64,000 bases of DNA from CAZCPB01 sp044223975 (lineage in GTDB: Bacteria; Planctomycetota; Phycisphaerae; Phycisphaerales; UBA1924), in assembly GCA_044223975.1 (NCBI GenBank), contig JBGALI010000004.1:124001-188000 (forward strand). Direction: 5' to 3'. The position numbers and the translations under genes were made by a program. The notes below the pieces were generated by a model, which was not told where the DNA came from, made no database searches, and was given only the letters and a program-made list of their open reading frames with translations. Below are positions 57,288 to 64,000 of this stretch, one piece after another (position 1 is the stretch's first letter; the number at the start of each line of letters is the position of its first letter).

Positions 57288-58385
57288 TCACTTGTCCGTC
57301 AGCGGGCGGCCCTGGGTGAAGCGGTCGAGAAGATCGATGGCGTCGTCGCGCACCTGGCCGGCTTCGTGGGCCATGAGGGCTTCGCGGAGGGCGGCGACTT
57401 CGGGGGTGAAGTCGGCGTCGGGGTACTTGCGCGCGGTCATCATGGCGCCTTGCGTGAGGCCGCGGTAGGAGAGCATGGTCTGCTGGTCGTAGAGTGCGGG
57501 AGCGGTCTTGATGTCGCGGGCGAGGAGTGAGAGGGAGGTCCGGACGGCGGGGAGCCAGGCGGGGTCGGGGGTGGGGGACATGCGGATGAAGTTTGCCGCG
57601 TACTCGCGCTGGCGGGGATCGGGATCGGCGAGACGTTCGGCGAGCCGCTGGGTGAGGTCGGGGAGCGCGGCGATGCGGGCGAGGGCGGCCTGGTGATGGG
57701 CCTCGGTCTTGTCGATGAAGAGGTGGGCGAGGAACTGTTCGAGGGGGGCGTCGTCGGAGAGGGCGGCGAGTTCGTCGGCCTGCTGTTTCTCTCGCGCGAT
57801 GTCGTCGAGGCGGTTCTGCTCGATGGCGGCTTGGCGCTCCGTGACGCGTGCGGCGTCGGCCTTGATGGAGTTGACCTGCCACATCACGAGCATGCCGGCG
57901 CCGATGACCAGACCGATCGCCCCGAGCCCGGCGAAGGGCCAGGCGATGAGGCGCGGCCACGAAGACGTCGCCAGATGCTCGGGGTTGGCCCAGAGCGTGC
58001 ACACGAGATAGAGCTGGACGAGCACGGGCATGGCGATCGCGCCGAGGTTGGCGGCGGGGACGGTGAACCACTTGGCGCCGCCACTCCAGGCCAGCCAAGC
58101 CAGCGAGGCGATCACGCCGAGGCCGGCGTGCGCGGCGATGGTGATGAGCGCGGCCATGCCGGGGCGCGGGGTGAGCCAGGCGAACTTGTCCTGCGTTATG
58201 CAGCAGACGAGGGCGACGAGCGTGAACGTCCAGCGGAAGCCGAGGCCGAGGAAGACCATGGAGTAGCCCATGGCGTCGGGGCCTTTGAGCGGCGCGGCGG
58301 TGAAGAAGGAGGTGGCCATCGCCAGGCCGAAGGTGATGAAGAGGGCCAGGACGAGGCAGAGGGTTCCGATGAGAGAGGCGGCCAT
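57288..58385 (-). CDS. Membrane protein of unknown function with helical C-terminal domain
   Basis: The 365-residue protein has five to six membrane helices in the first 180 residues (LCLVLALFITFGLAMATSFF, MPVLVQLYLVCTLWANPEHL, LIAWPFAGLGAIGLVIGAGM) followed by a coiled stretch (ERQAAIEQNRLDDIAREKQQ) and a HEAT/armadillo-like helical end (LAERLADPDPRQREYAANFI). No family recognised. The ATG at 58385 has no clear ribosome-binding site. It ends 18 bp from the convergent stop of the LEQRALLS gene. Confidence 0.7.
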   Translation of the reverse strand: MAASLIGTLCLVLALFITFGLAMATSFFTAAPLKGPDAMGYSMVFLGLGFRWTFTLVALVCCITQDKFAWLTPRPGMAALITIAAHAGLGVIASLAWLAWSGGAKWFTVPAANLGAIAMPVLVQLYLVCTLWANPEHLATSSWPRLIAWPFAGLGAIGLVIGAGMLVMWQVNSIKADAARVTERQAAIEQNRLDDIAREKQQADELAALSDDAPLEQFLAHLFIDKTEAHHQAALARIAALPDLTQRLAERLADPDPRQREYAANFIRMSPTPDPAWLPAVRTSLSLLARDIKTAPALYDQQTMLSYRGLTQGAMMTARKYPDADFTPEVAALREALMAHEAGQVRDDAIDLLDRFTQGRPLTDK

Positions 58386-58508
58386 GGGGAGGAGGATAGT
58401 GGAAGGGAGGGGAGATGGTGATGGAGGTGATGGAGGTGATGAGGAGATGAGCAGTTGGGGAGGGGGGATGGGTAGCGTGTAGACTGGTGCGGCGCGGATT
58501 GGAAGGAG

Positions 58509-59462
58509 ATGGGTGTGGGCGCATTGAGACGATGGGCGGCGGGTGCCGCGGCGGTGAGCGCGGCGTTGCTTGGCGCGTGCGCTGGCGGTTCGGCGGAGGG
58601 TGATGGTGCGCGCGAGAGTGCCGTCTCGGAGCGGTTTGCTGCCGCGCCGGGGATTCTGGAGGGGTTTGAGATCGGTCCGGACCCGTTGGCGTACCGCTCG
58701 GGCGATCGCGTGCTGATCGGGCTGCGCGTCGAGCGAAGTTCGGGAGTGGTCGAGAAGTACCTGAAGCTCACGCTGATCAGCGATGCGCCAATGGACGACG
58801 GTTCGTTCTCGTTCGACGGGCAGTCGGGGCGACTGGAGGCCGCCGTGCGGTCCTACCTGGCGTTCGCGGAGGCGTACGACGCGCAGGGGAAGGAGCTCGG
58901 CGCGACGGTCGTGAGAATCCCTGCCGTGGGGCTGTACACCGGCGTGTTCGACTACGCGTCGCTGGCGGTTGAGTCCGCATCGTGGGACGAGGCGAAGAAG
59001 CAGGCGGCCAAACGTGACCAGGCCCTGCAGGAGCGGGCGTCGGTGGCGCTGCTGTCGTTGATCATGCACGGCCGGATGCTGCGCGACACCAAGGAGCTGA
59101 ACGAACTGGCGGAGGGGATGATCCGCAGGCCTGGGGTGTTCGACCTTGTGCTGGGCGGCGGGTTTGAGATCAAGGACGGGACGCCGTCGAGAACCGGAGA
59201 GCCGGTGGTGCTGGGGGGCTCGGCGCCGATGCCTTCGGTCGAGGTGAACCAGGAGTTCTACTACGGGTGGACGATGCTGGGGCGGTTGTCGGGGACGGTG
59301 GTCCGCAGCGTGCCGCCGCTGGGGCTGGCGGGCGGGCTGGTGTCGGGCATCGCGGACAACCCGGGTCACGGGCCGCGGATCGAAGTGAGGCTGCTGGCGG
59401 CGCGGCGGGGGGACGGTGAGGCGTGGACCCCGGAAACGCCCGTGTTCGTGCGGCGGAAGTGA
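58509..59462 (+). CDS. Putative lipoprotein of unknown function
   Basis: The 317-residue protein begins with a signal ending in VSAALLGACAGG, so cysteine about 24 is a likely lipid-attachment site. The rest has no recognised domain; it shows IGLRVERSSGVVEKYLKLTL and PRIEVRLLAARRGDGEAWTP as the more regular parts. GGAAGGAG touches the ATG at 58509, which is too close; a GTG at 58515 would be better spaced and may be the real start. Stands before hflX. Confidence 0.68.
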   Translation: MGVGALRRWAAGAAAVSAALLGACAGGSAEGDGARESAVSERFAAAPGILEGFEIGPDPLAYRSGDRVLIGLRVERSSGVVEKYLKLTLISDAPMDDGSFSFDGQSGRLEAAVRSYLAFAEAYDAQGKELGATVVRIPAVGLYTGVFDYASLAVESASWDEAKKQAAKRDQALQERASVALLSLIMHGRMLRDTKELNELAEGMIRRPGVFDLVLGGGFEIKDGTPSRTGEPVVLGGSAPMPSVEVNQEFYYGWTMLGRLSGTVVRSVPPLGLAGGLVSGIADNPGHGPRIEVRLLAARRGDGEAWTPETPVFVRRK

Positions 59463-59680
59463 AGGGGGCGGCGCACGGGGCGGGAGATTCGCGGCGCGGG
59501 GCGGACTACTCTTTGGTCACGATGATCCTGCTCTGAGCCGACAAGCCGAGCCTGGCCGCTGCCCGAGCGATGCGTCGCGATCCGCGGCGTGCGGCCCCAT
59601 CCCTTACATCGAGCGTGGAGCGAGTTGGTACCTCCGGCGCGGGCGCGAGGCGCCGCGGCGGATCAGCGTGTGGAGCGTGT

Positions 59681-61126
59681 ATGCCGATTGCACAAGAGCG
59701 TGAAGGAATCCAGGTCCAGTCGGAGCGGGCGGTGCTGGCGGCGGTGCGGCTGCCGACTTCGGTGTACGACCACGCCGATCCGTTCGGCGAGCTGCGGGCG
59801 CTGGCCGAGCAGGCGGGCGCCGTCGTGGTGGGGGAGTTGACGCAGAACTCCAAGAAGCCCGTGGCGGGGACGTACATGGGGGTGGGGAAGATCGAAGAGC
59901 TCAAGCAGCTGTGCGTGGCGCTGGAGGCCAGCACGGTGATCTTCGATCACGACCTTTCGCCCAAGCAGATCGCGGGGATCGAGAAGGTGGTGGGAAAGAA
60001 GGTGATCGACCGGTCGGAGCTGATCCTGGACATCTTCGCGGCCCGCGCCAACTCGACCGAGGCGCAGCTGCAGGTGGAATTGGCGCAACTGCAGTACACG
60101 TACCCGCGCCTGAAGGCGATGTGGTCGCACCTTGAGCGCATCGTCGGATCGGGAGGGATCGCGGGCGTGGGGACGCGCGGGCCGGGCGAGATGCAGCTGG
60201 AGATCGACCGGCGGCTGGTGCAGTCGCGGAAGAACGACCTGCAGAAGGCGATCAAGGTCGTGCAGGACCGCAAGGCCCGCGAGGTGATGGCGCGCAAGGC
60301 GGAGAACTTCACGGTCGGCATCGTGGGGTACACCAACGCGGGCAAGAGCACGCTGTTCAACTCGCTGACGACGGGCGGGGCGTACGCGGACAACCGGCTG
60401 TTCGCGACGCTGATGACGCGGACGCGCCAGTGGGACCTGGGGGGCGGGCTGAACGTGCTGCTGTCGGACACGGTGGGGTTCGTGCGCGACCTGCCGCACA
60501 ACCTGATCGCGGCGTTCCGCGCGACGCTGGAGGAGGCGACGCACGCGGACGTGCAGCTGATCGTGGTGGACGTGGCGGACGCGGCGGCGGACCTGCAGTA
60601 CCAGACGGTGATCAAGACGCTCGACGAGCTTCAGGCGGAGGTGGACAAGCGCGAGGAATCGGGGAAGACGCCCGCGGCGCGCCCGCAGCGGATCGTGCTG
60701 CTCAACAAGGTGGACCGGCTGAAGGACAACGCGTCGCTGCTGGTGTGGCAGGAGAAGGCGCCGGGGGCGATCCCGATCTGCGCGCTGTCGCCGCAGAAGG
60801 GTGCGGACGGGAAAATGGTGCCACGGCGGGGGCAGGACGAGCTGATCGCGCAGATCCGCGAGCTGGCCAAGGGGCGGGTGGAAGAGCTGGAGATCACGGT
60901 GCCGATGCGGGAGTCCAAGACGGTGCACCTGATCGAGAACCTCGGGGAGGTGCTGGAGCGCGAGTACGACACGACCGAGGTGAAGCTTCGCGTGCGGATC
61001 GGGCGCAGCCAGCTGGACCGGATCCGGGTGGGCGGGGCGAAGATGATGGTGCGGACGATGAGCGGGGAGGAGCTTTTCCCGCCGCGGACGGCCCGGAGCA
61101 AGGGGTGGGAGGGGAAGGGCGTGTGA
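59681..61126 (+). CDS. hflX: Ribosome-associated GTPase HflX
   Basis: The 481-residue protein has the HflX N-terminal domain (ELTQNSKKPVAGTYMGVGKI, VIFDHDLSPKQIAGIEKVVG, LDIFAARANSTEAQLQVELA) and a central GTPase: G1 VGIVGYTNAGKSTLFNSLT (about 213-231), G3 LSDTVGFVRDLPHNLIAAF, G4 VLLNKVDRLKDNASLLVW. HflX rescues stalled or heat-damaged ribosomes by splitting subunits. The ATG at 59681 is chosen from the conserved N-terminus although the frame is open to 59570. Length is typical. The tRNA gene follows at 61290. Confidence 0.94.
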   Translation: MPIAQEREGIQVQSERAVLAAVRLPTSVYDHADPFGELRALAEQAGAVVVGELTQNSKKPVAGTYMGVGKIEELKQLCVALEASTVIFDHDLSPKQIAGIEKVVGKKVIDRSELILDIFAARANSTEAQLQVELAQLQYTYPRLKAMWSHLERIVGSGGIAGVGTRGPGEMQLEIDRRLVQSRKNDLQKAIKVVQDRKAREVMARKAENFTVGIVGYTNAGKSTLFNSLTTGGAYADNRLFATLMTRTRQWDLGGGLNVLLSDTVGFVRDLPHNLIAAFRATLEEATHADVQLIVVDVADAAADLQYQTVIKTLDELQAEVDKREESGKTPAARPQRIVLLNKVDRLKDNASLLVWQEKAPGAIPICALSPQKGADGKMVPRRGQDELIAQIRELAKGRVEELEITVPMRESKTVHLIENLGEVLEREYDTTEVKLRVRIGRSQLDRIRVGGAKMMVRTMSGEELFPPRTARSKGWEGKGV

Positions 61127-61289
61127 TTTCTGATGCGGGAAGTCGGATTTCGGACGTGCCGGAGCGGCGATCCGGGGCCGTTTGCGGTGCCGGGGATTGA
61201 AGGAAGGTCACATCGGGCCGGGCCGGTTGAAAACGGGCCCCATGAGGCGGATACTTCCTGTTCCGAGCGTCGGGCCGACCGGCGTGCGT

Positions 61290-61361
61290 GCCACCTTAGC
61301 TCAGTGGTAGAGCGATGCTTTCGTAAAGCATAGGTCCAGGGTTCAAGTCCCTGAGGTGGCT
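61290..61361 (+). tRNA. tRNA-Thr (anticodon CGT)
   Basis: The 72-base gene folds into a standard cloverleaf: acceptor GCCACCT with AGGTGGC, D-loop AGCTCAGTGGTAGAGC, anticodon arm ATGCT-TTCGTAA-AGCAT with anticodon CGT, and T-arm GGTTCAAGTCC. Discriminator base T follows and CCA is not encoded. A run of six T right after the gene probably ends transcription. Confidence 0.96.
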
Positions 61362-61490
61362 TTTTTCACCCCTCACTCTGGGTGAGCCGCGAAGCCGGCA
61401 TTCATTGGTGCTTGTGCGCCATCGCCGCGCGGGTCGCAACACATTCCGCAACCTGTGCGTGAATTCCCGGCCGCGGGGGCAGGAGACAGC

Positions 61491-61892
61491 ATGGACTGGA
61501 TGACCTGGTACAGCGGCCTGGCAAAGCCGAGCTGGACGCCCGCCCCGGCGACCATCGGGCTGATCTGGACGATCCTCTACCCGATCATCCTCGTCACGTT
61601 TGGATTCTGCTTCGTCCAGGCGTTTCGGGGCAGGCTCGGCTGGATGACCCTTCTTCCGTTTGCCATCAACCTGGTCGCCAACATCGCCTTCATGCCGATC
61701 TTCTCGGGGCTGCGGAGCGTTCGTCTGGCGAGCGTCGACATCCTCGTGGTCTGGATCACGATCATCTGGTTGGCGGTGGCGATCTGGCCCCATTACCGAT
61801 GGGTCGCCGTCGCGCAGGTGCCGTACTTCCTGTGGGTCTCGATCGCGACGGCTCTGCAATTGAGCATCACGGCGATGAACTGGGGCCGTTAG
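61491..61892 (+). CDS. TspO/MBR family membrane protein
   Basis: The 133-residue protein has five membrane helices and TspO features: WYSGLAKPSWTPAPATIGLI, WTILYPIILVTFGFCFVQAF, AINLVANIAFMPIFSGLRS, and a C-terminal VPYFLWVSIATALQLSITAM. TspO proteins bind porphyrins, cholesterol-like ligands and haem and are involved in stress responses. AGGAG lies before the ATG at 61491. Stands alone; neighbours give no further hint. Confidence 0.82.
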   Translation: MDWMTWYSGLAKPSWTPAPATIGLIWTILYPIILVTFGFCFVQAFRGRLGWMTLLPFAINLVANIAFMPIFSGLRSVRLASVDILVVWITIIWLAVAIWPHYRWVAVAQVPYFLWVSIATALQLSITAMNWGR

Positions 61893-62142
61893 ACCCGCTG
61901 CCGTTCGAGGTCAGGAGCCAGGATCGGGCATGGCTTACTCCGCGGAGTGTTGAGTCCCTTTACGCCGAGTTGTCGGCGGAGTTGCAGGTCAGAATCGAGC
62001 ACTCCCGCAAGGTGGCCTCGGACGAGGTTCCACCGCGAAAGAATGCGGACAAATGAACAGTCAGCACCGCTGAGGACGCGCAGCGCCTGGGGCGTGCATG
62101 CGGCCAGTCTCGCGCGCGCGTGGCCGCGGTTACGCTGTTGCC

Positions 62143-64000
62143 ATGAACGCTCCACGAATCCCGGTCCGGGTGGCTGCGTGGTTGCTCATGACGCTCCTCA
62201 CGCTCCTGCCGGCGCTCGCCTGGGCTTCTGAAGACGCGAGCGCCGGACCGACGCTCTGGTACCGCCAGCCCGCCAAGAACTGGAACGAGGCCCTGCCCGT
62301 CGGCAACGGCCGCCTGGGCGCGATGGTGTTCGGCGGCGTCGGCGAGGAGCGGCTGCAGCTCAACGAGCAAACGCTGTGGGACGGCTACCCGCGCGATCGC
62401 ACCAGTCCCGAGGCACTCCCGGCACTCACAGAGGTCCGGCGGCTGCTCTTTGAAGGTCGGAACGAAGAGGCGACCAAACTCGCCGGCGCGACGATGATGG
62501 GGCGGCCGGACACGATCGACTCGTACCAGACGCTCGGTGACCTGCTCATCGGCGATCTTGACGAGCCGGCCGATCTTGCCGTTCCCACCGGCTCGGTGGT
62601 TGCGGCGACCTACCGGCGCGAGCTCGACCTGGACTCGGCGATCGCCACAACCACTTACGAGAGTGGTGGGGGCACGATCACCCGTGAGGTCTTCGCGTCG
62701 GTGCCCGACCAGGTTCTGGTCGTTCACCTGCGCGCCTCGCGTCCCGGAGGCATCGGTGTCAGGGTCTCGCTGTCGCGTGCCAAGGACGCCGCATGCTCCA
62801 GCGAGCAGAACGACGGGCTGGTGCTCAGGGGGCGGATCGACCGGACGCACCACCAGACGGGGCTTCCGGTCGGTATGCGATTTGAGGCCCGGCTGCTCGC
62901 CCGCGGTGACGGAGGAACTATTTCCAGCCGGGATGGCGTGCTGACCATTTCGGATGCGAACAGCGCGACCATCCTGCTCGTTGCCGCGACGGACTATCGA
63001 GGCGGCGAGCCCGAGGCGCTGTGCCGCGCCGCGCTCGAAAAGGCGTCGGGATCGTCGTTTGCGACCCTTCGGAGTCGTCACGTTGCGGAGCACCGCCGGC
63101 TGTTCCGGCGCGTAGCGTTTGACCTCGGCGGGCAAGAAGCCCGCGCCAAGCCCACCGACCAGCGCCTTGAGGAACTTCGGCGGGGCGAGCCGGACCCGGA
63201 CCTGGAGGCGACGTACTTCCAGTTCGGACGCTACCTGCTCATCAGTTCGTCGCGGCCCGGTGGCCTGCCCGCCAACCTCCAGGGACTCTGGAACGACCAG
63301 CTCAAGGCCCCCTGGAACAGCGATTACCACACCAACATCAACCTGCAGATGAACTACTGGCCTGCGGAGGTGTGCAATCTTGCCGAGTGCCACGAGCCGC
63401 TCTTTGACTACATGGACTCGCTCGTCGAGTCGGGCGCGCGCACGGCGCGGGTGCAATACGGATGCGGGGGCTGGGTCGTTCACCACCTGTCCGACGTGTG
63501 GGGGTTCACCGTGCCGGCCGACGGGATTTGGGGTGTCTGGCCGATGGGCGCGGCTTGGCTTTCCCAGCACCCCTACGAGCACTACCGATTCAGCATGGAC
63601 CGGGAGTTCCTGGCGACCCGGGCCTACCCACTGATGAAGGGCGCGGCCAGGTTCGTGCTGGACTTTCTGGTCGAGGCCCCTCCGGGAACACCCGCCGCGG
63701 GGCGGCTGGTGACGAGCCCTTCTCATTCGCCGGAGAACGTCTTCCGCAAGGCCGACGGAACCGTGTCGAGCTTTACCTACGGCGCCACCGTGGACCTGGA
63801 GATCGTGCACGATCTGCTCACCAACACACTGGAGGCGGCGACGACGCTCGGCGTGGATCCGGACCTCCGCGCCGAGATCCGCGCGGCGCTTGATCGACTC
63901 GCACCGCTCCAGATCAGCGCGCGGACCGGGGCCCTGCAGGAATGGATCGAGGACTACGACGAGCCGGAGTCGGGCCACCGTCACATCTCGCATCTCTTCG
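62143..64000 (+). CDS. GH95 alpha-L-fucosidase (cut by window edge)
   Basis: Translation from 62143 gives a signal peptide (MNAPRIPVRVAAWLLMTLLT), GH95 N-terminal LPVGNGRLGAMVFGGVGEER, then LPANLQGLWNDQLKAPWNSD, YHTNINLQMNYWPAEVCNLA (the Asn pair that binds the sugar in GH95) and, near the window edge, GALQEWIEDYDEPESGHRHI, the region of the catalytic Glu and the late His. GH95 enzymes cleave terminal alpha-1,2-L-fucose or related L-sugars and act outside the cytoplasm. At least 619 of about 750 residues are visible; the frame is open to the window end. Confidence 0.92.
   Translation, partial: MNAPRIPVRVAAWLLMTLLTLLPALAWASEDASAGPTLWYRQPAKNWNEALPVGNGRLGAMVFGGVGEERLQLNEQTLWDGYPRDRTSPEALPALTEVRRLLFEGRNEEATKLAGATMMGRPDTIDSYQTLGDLLIGDLDEPADLAVPTGSVVAATYRRELDLDSAIATTTYESGGGTITREVFASVPDQVLVVHLRASRPGGIGVRVSLSRAKDAACSSEQNDGLVLRGRIDRTHHQTGLPVGMRFEARLLARGDGGTISSRDGVLTISDANSATILLVAATDYRGGEPEALCRAALEKASGSSFATLRSRHVAEHRRLFRRVAFDLGGQEARAKPTDQRLEELRRGEPDPDLEATYFQFGRYLLISSSRPGGLPANLQGLWNDQLKAPWNSDYHTNINLQMNYWPAEVCNLAECHEPLFDYMDSLVESGARTARVQYGCGGWVVHHLSDVWGFTVPADGIWGVWPMGAAWLSQHPYEHYRFSMDREFLATRAYPLMKGAARFVLDFLVEAPPGTPAAGRLVTSPSHSPENVFRKADGTVSSFTYGATVDLEIVHDLLTNTLEAATTLGVDPDLRAEIRAALDRLAPLQISARTGALQEWIEDYDEPESGHRHISHLF

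Noticed and set aside
61799..62056. An 85-codon frame between the TspO-like gene and the GH95 gene
   Set aside because: Its first half overlaps the TspO-like gene in another frame. The second half (SLYAELSAELQVRIEHSRKV) looks protein-like but has no start or ribosome-binding site, so at most it is a small gene fragment.

Overview
The window is high-GC DNA (roughly 68-70 % by eye) from what looks like a planctomycete, most likely of the class Phycisphaerae. The support is a set of traits seen together: secreted proteins ending in a PEP-CTERM-like hydrophobic stretch plus arginines (10664-11473, 39665-40315), an N-terminal FEALEQRALLS export motif (55221-57269), dockerin-like repeats of the form DFDxxGFVNGxDFDxF (32608-33258, 37377-39578), a formylglycine sulfatase, a Tat-exported Gfo/Idh/MocA oxidoreductase and a GH99-like WbsX-type protein. 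No rRNA, phage, integrase or CRISPR array was seen; there is one tRNA (Thr, CGT anticodon).

Layout. 1-3.4 kb: truncated GT87-type membrane protein, trmB, a 39-aa membrane peptide, an MddA-like methyltransferase and a TetR regulator. 3.6-6.4 kb: prkA and a REP-associated (Y1) transposase with a perfect hairpin between them. 6.4-10.5 kb: three SRPBCC-fold genes, an M28 peptidase and an ArsR regulator. 10.6-13.0 kb: a PEP-CTERM protein, a GNAT enzyme and a thioesterase, separated by simple-sequence arrays. 13.1-17.8 kb: a duplicated ABC-2 permease and a sulfatase with an unusual membrane insertion. 17.9-22.6 kb: a SAM methyltransferase, an orphan adenine DNA methylase, a lipoprotein hydrolase, a DUF4160/DUF2442 pair and a lone nuoB. 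22.9-28.4 kb: oxidoreductase, WbsX-type hydrolase, an unknown gene with a probable leaderless transcript, and a lone atpD with a strong terminator. 28.4-32.5 kb: fatty acid hydroxylase, then a cluster resembling general or envelope stress genes (DUF892, disordered protein, YqjD/YqjE-like proteins, DUF3309).

32.6-40.3 kb is a minus-strand block of secreted proteins: three tandem beta-helix paralogues, the 3' remnant of a fourth, a WGENIGW-repeat protein and a large Ig/dockerin-like protein, all with signal peptides. 40.5-48 kb: an unknown HTH protein, a Fur-like regulator without CxxC motifs, two membrane proteins with overlapping ends (GT-C glycosyltransferase and LPG-synthase-type) and nadE. 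48-55 kb: a long coiled-coil protein, a pseudouridine synthase with a substituted catalytic residue and a repeat tail, a YihY-like membrane protein, a GNAT and an M1 peptidase. 55-64 kb: a LEQRALLS-exported repeat protein, two unknowns, hflX, tRNA-Thr, a TspO-like protein and a truncated GH95 alpha-L-fucosidase.

Together the GH95, WbsX-type, sulfatase, Gfo/Idh and peptidase genes suggest degradation of sulfated, fucose-containing polysaccharides and proteins, but they are scattered and no SusC/D-like uptake genes are present. Short dispersed repeats (8-bp, 7-bp and 43-bp palindromic units, and an element read through into a C-terminus) recur through the window and in several cases run into coding sequence. 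Starts were chosen from ribosome-binding sites and conserved N-termini; many genes lack a clear Shine-Dalgarno sequence, so some starts are uncertain.
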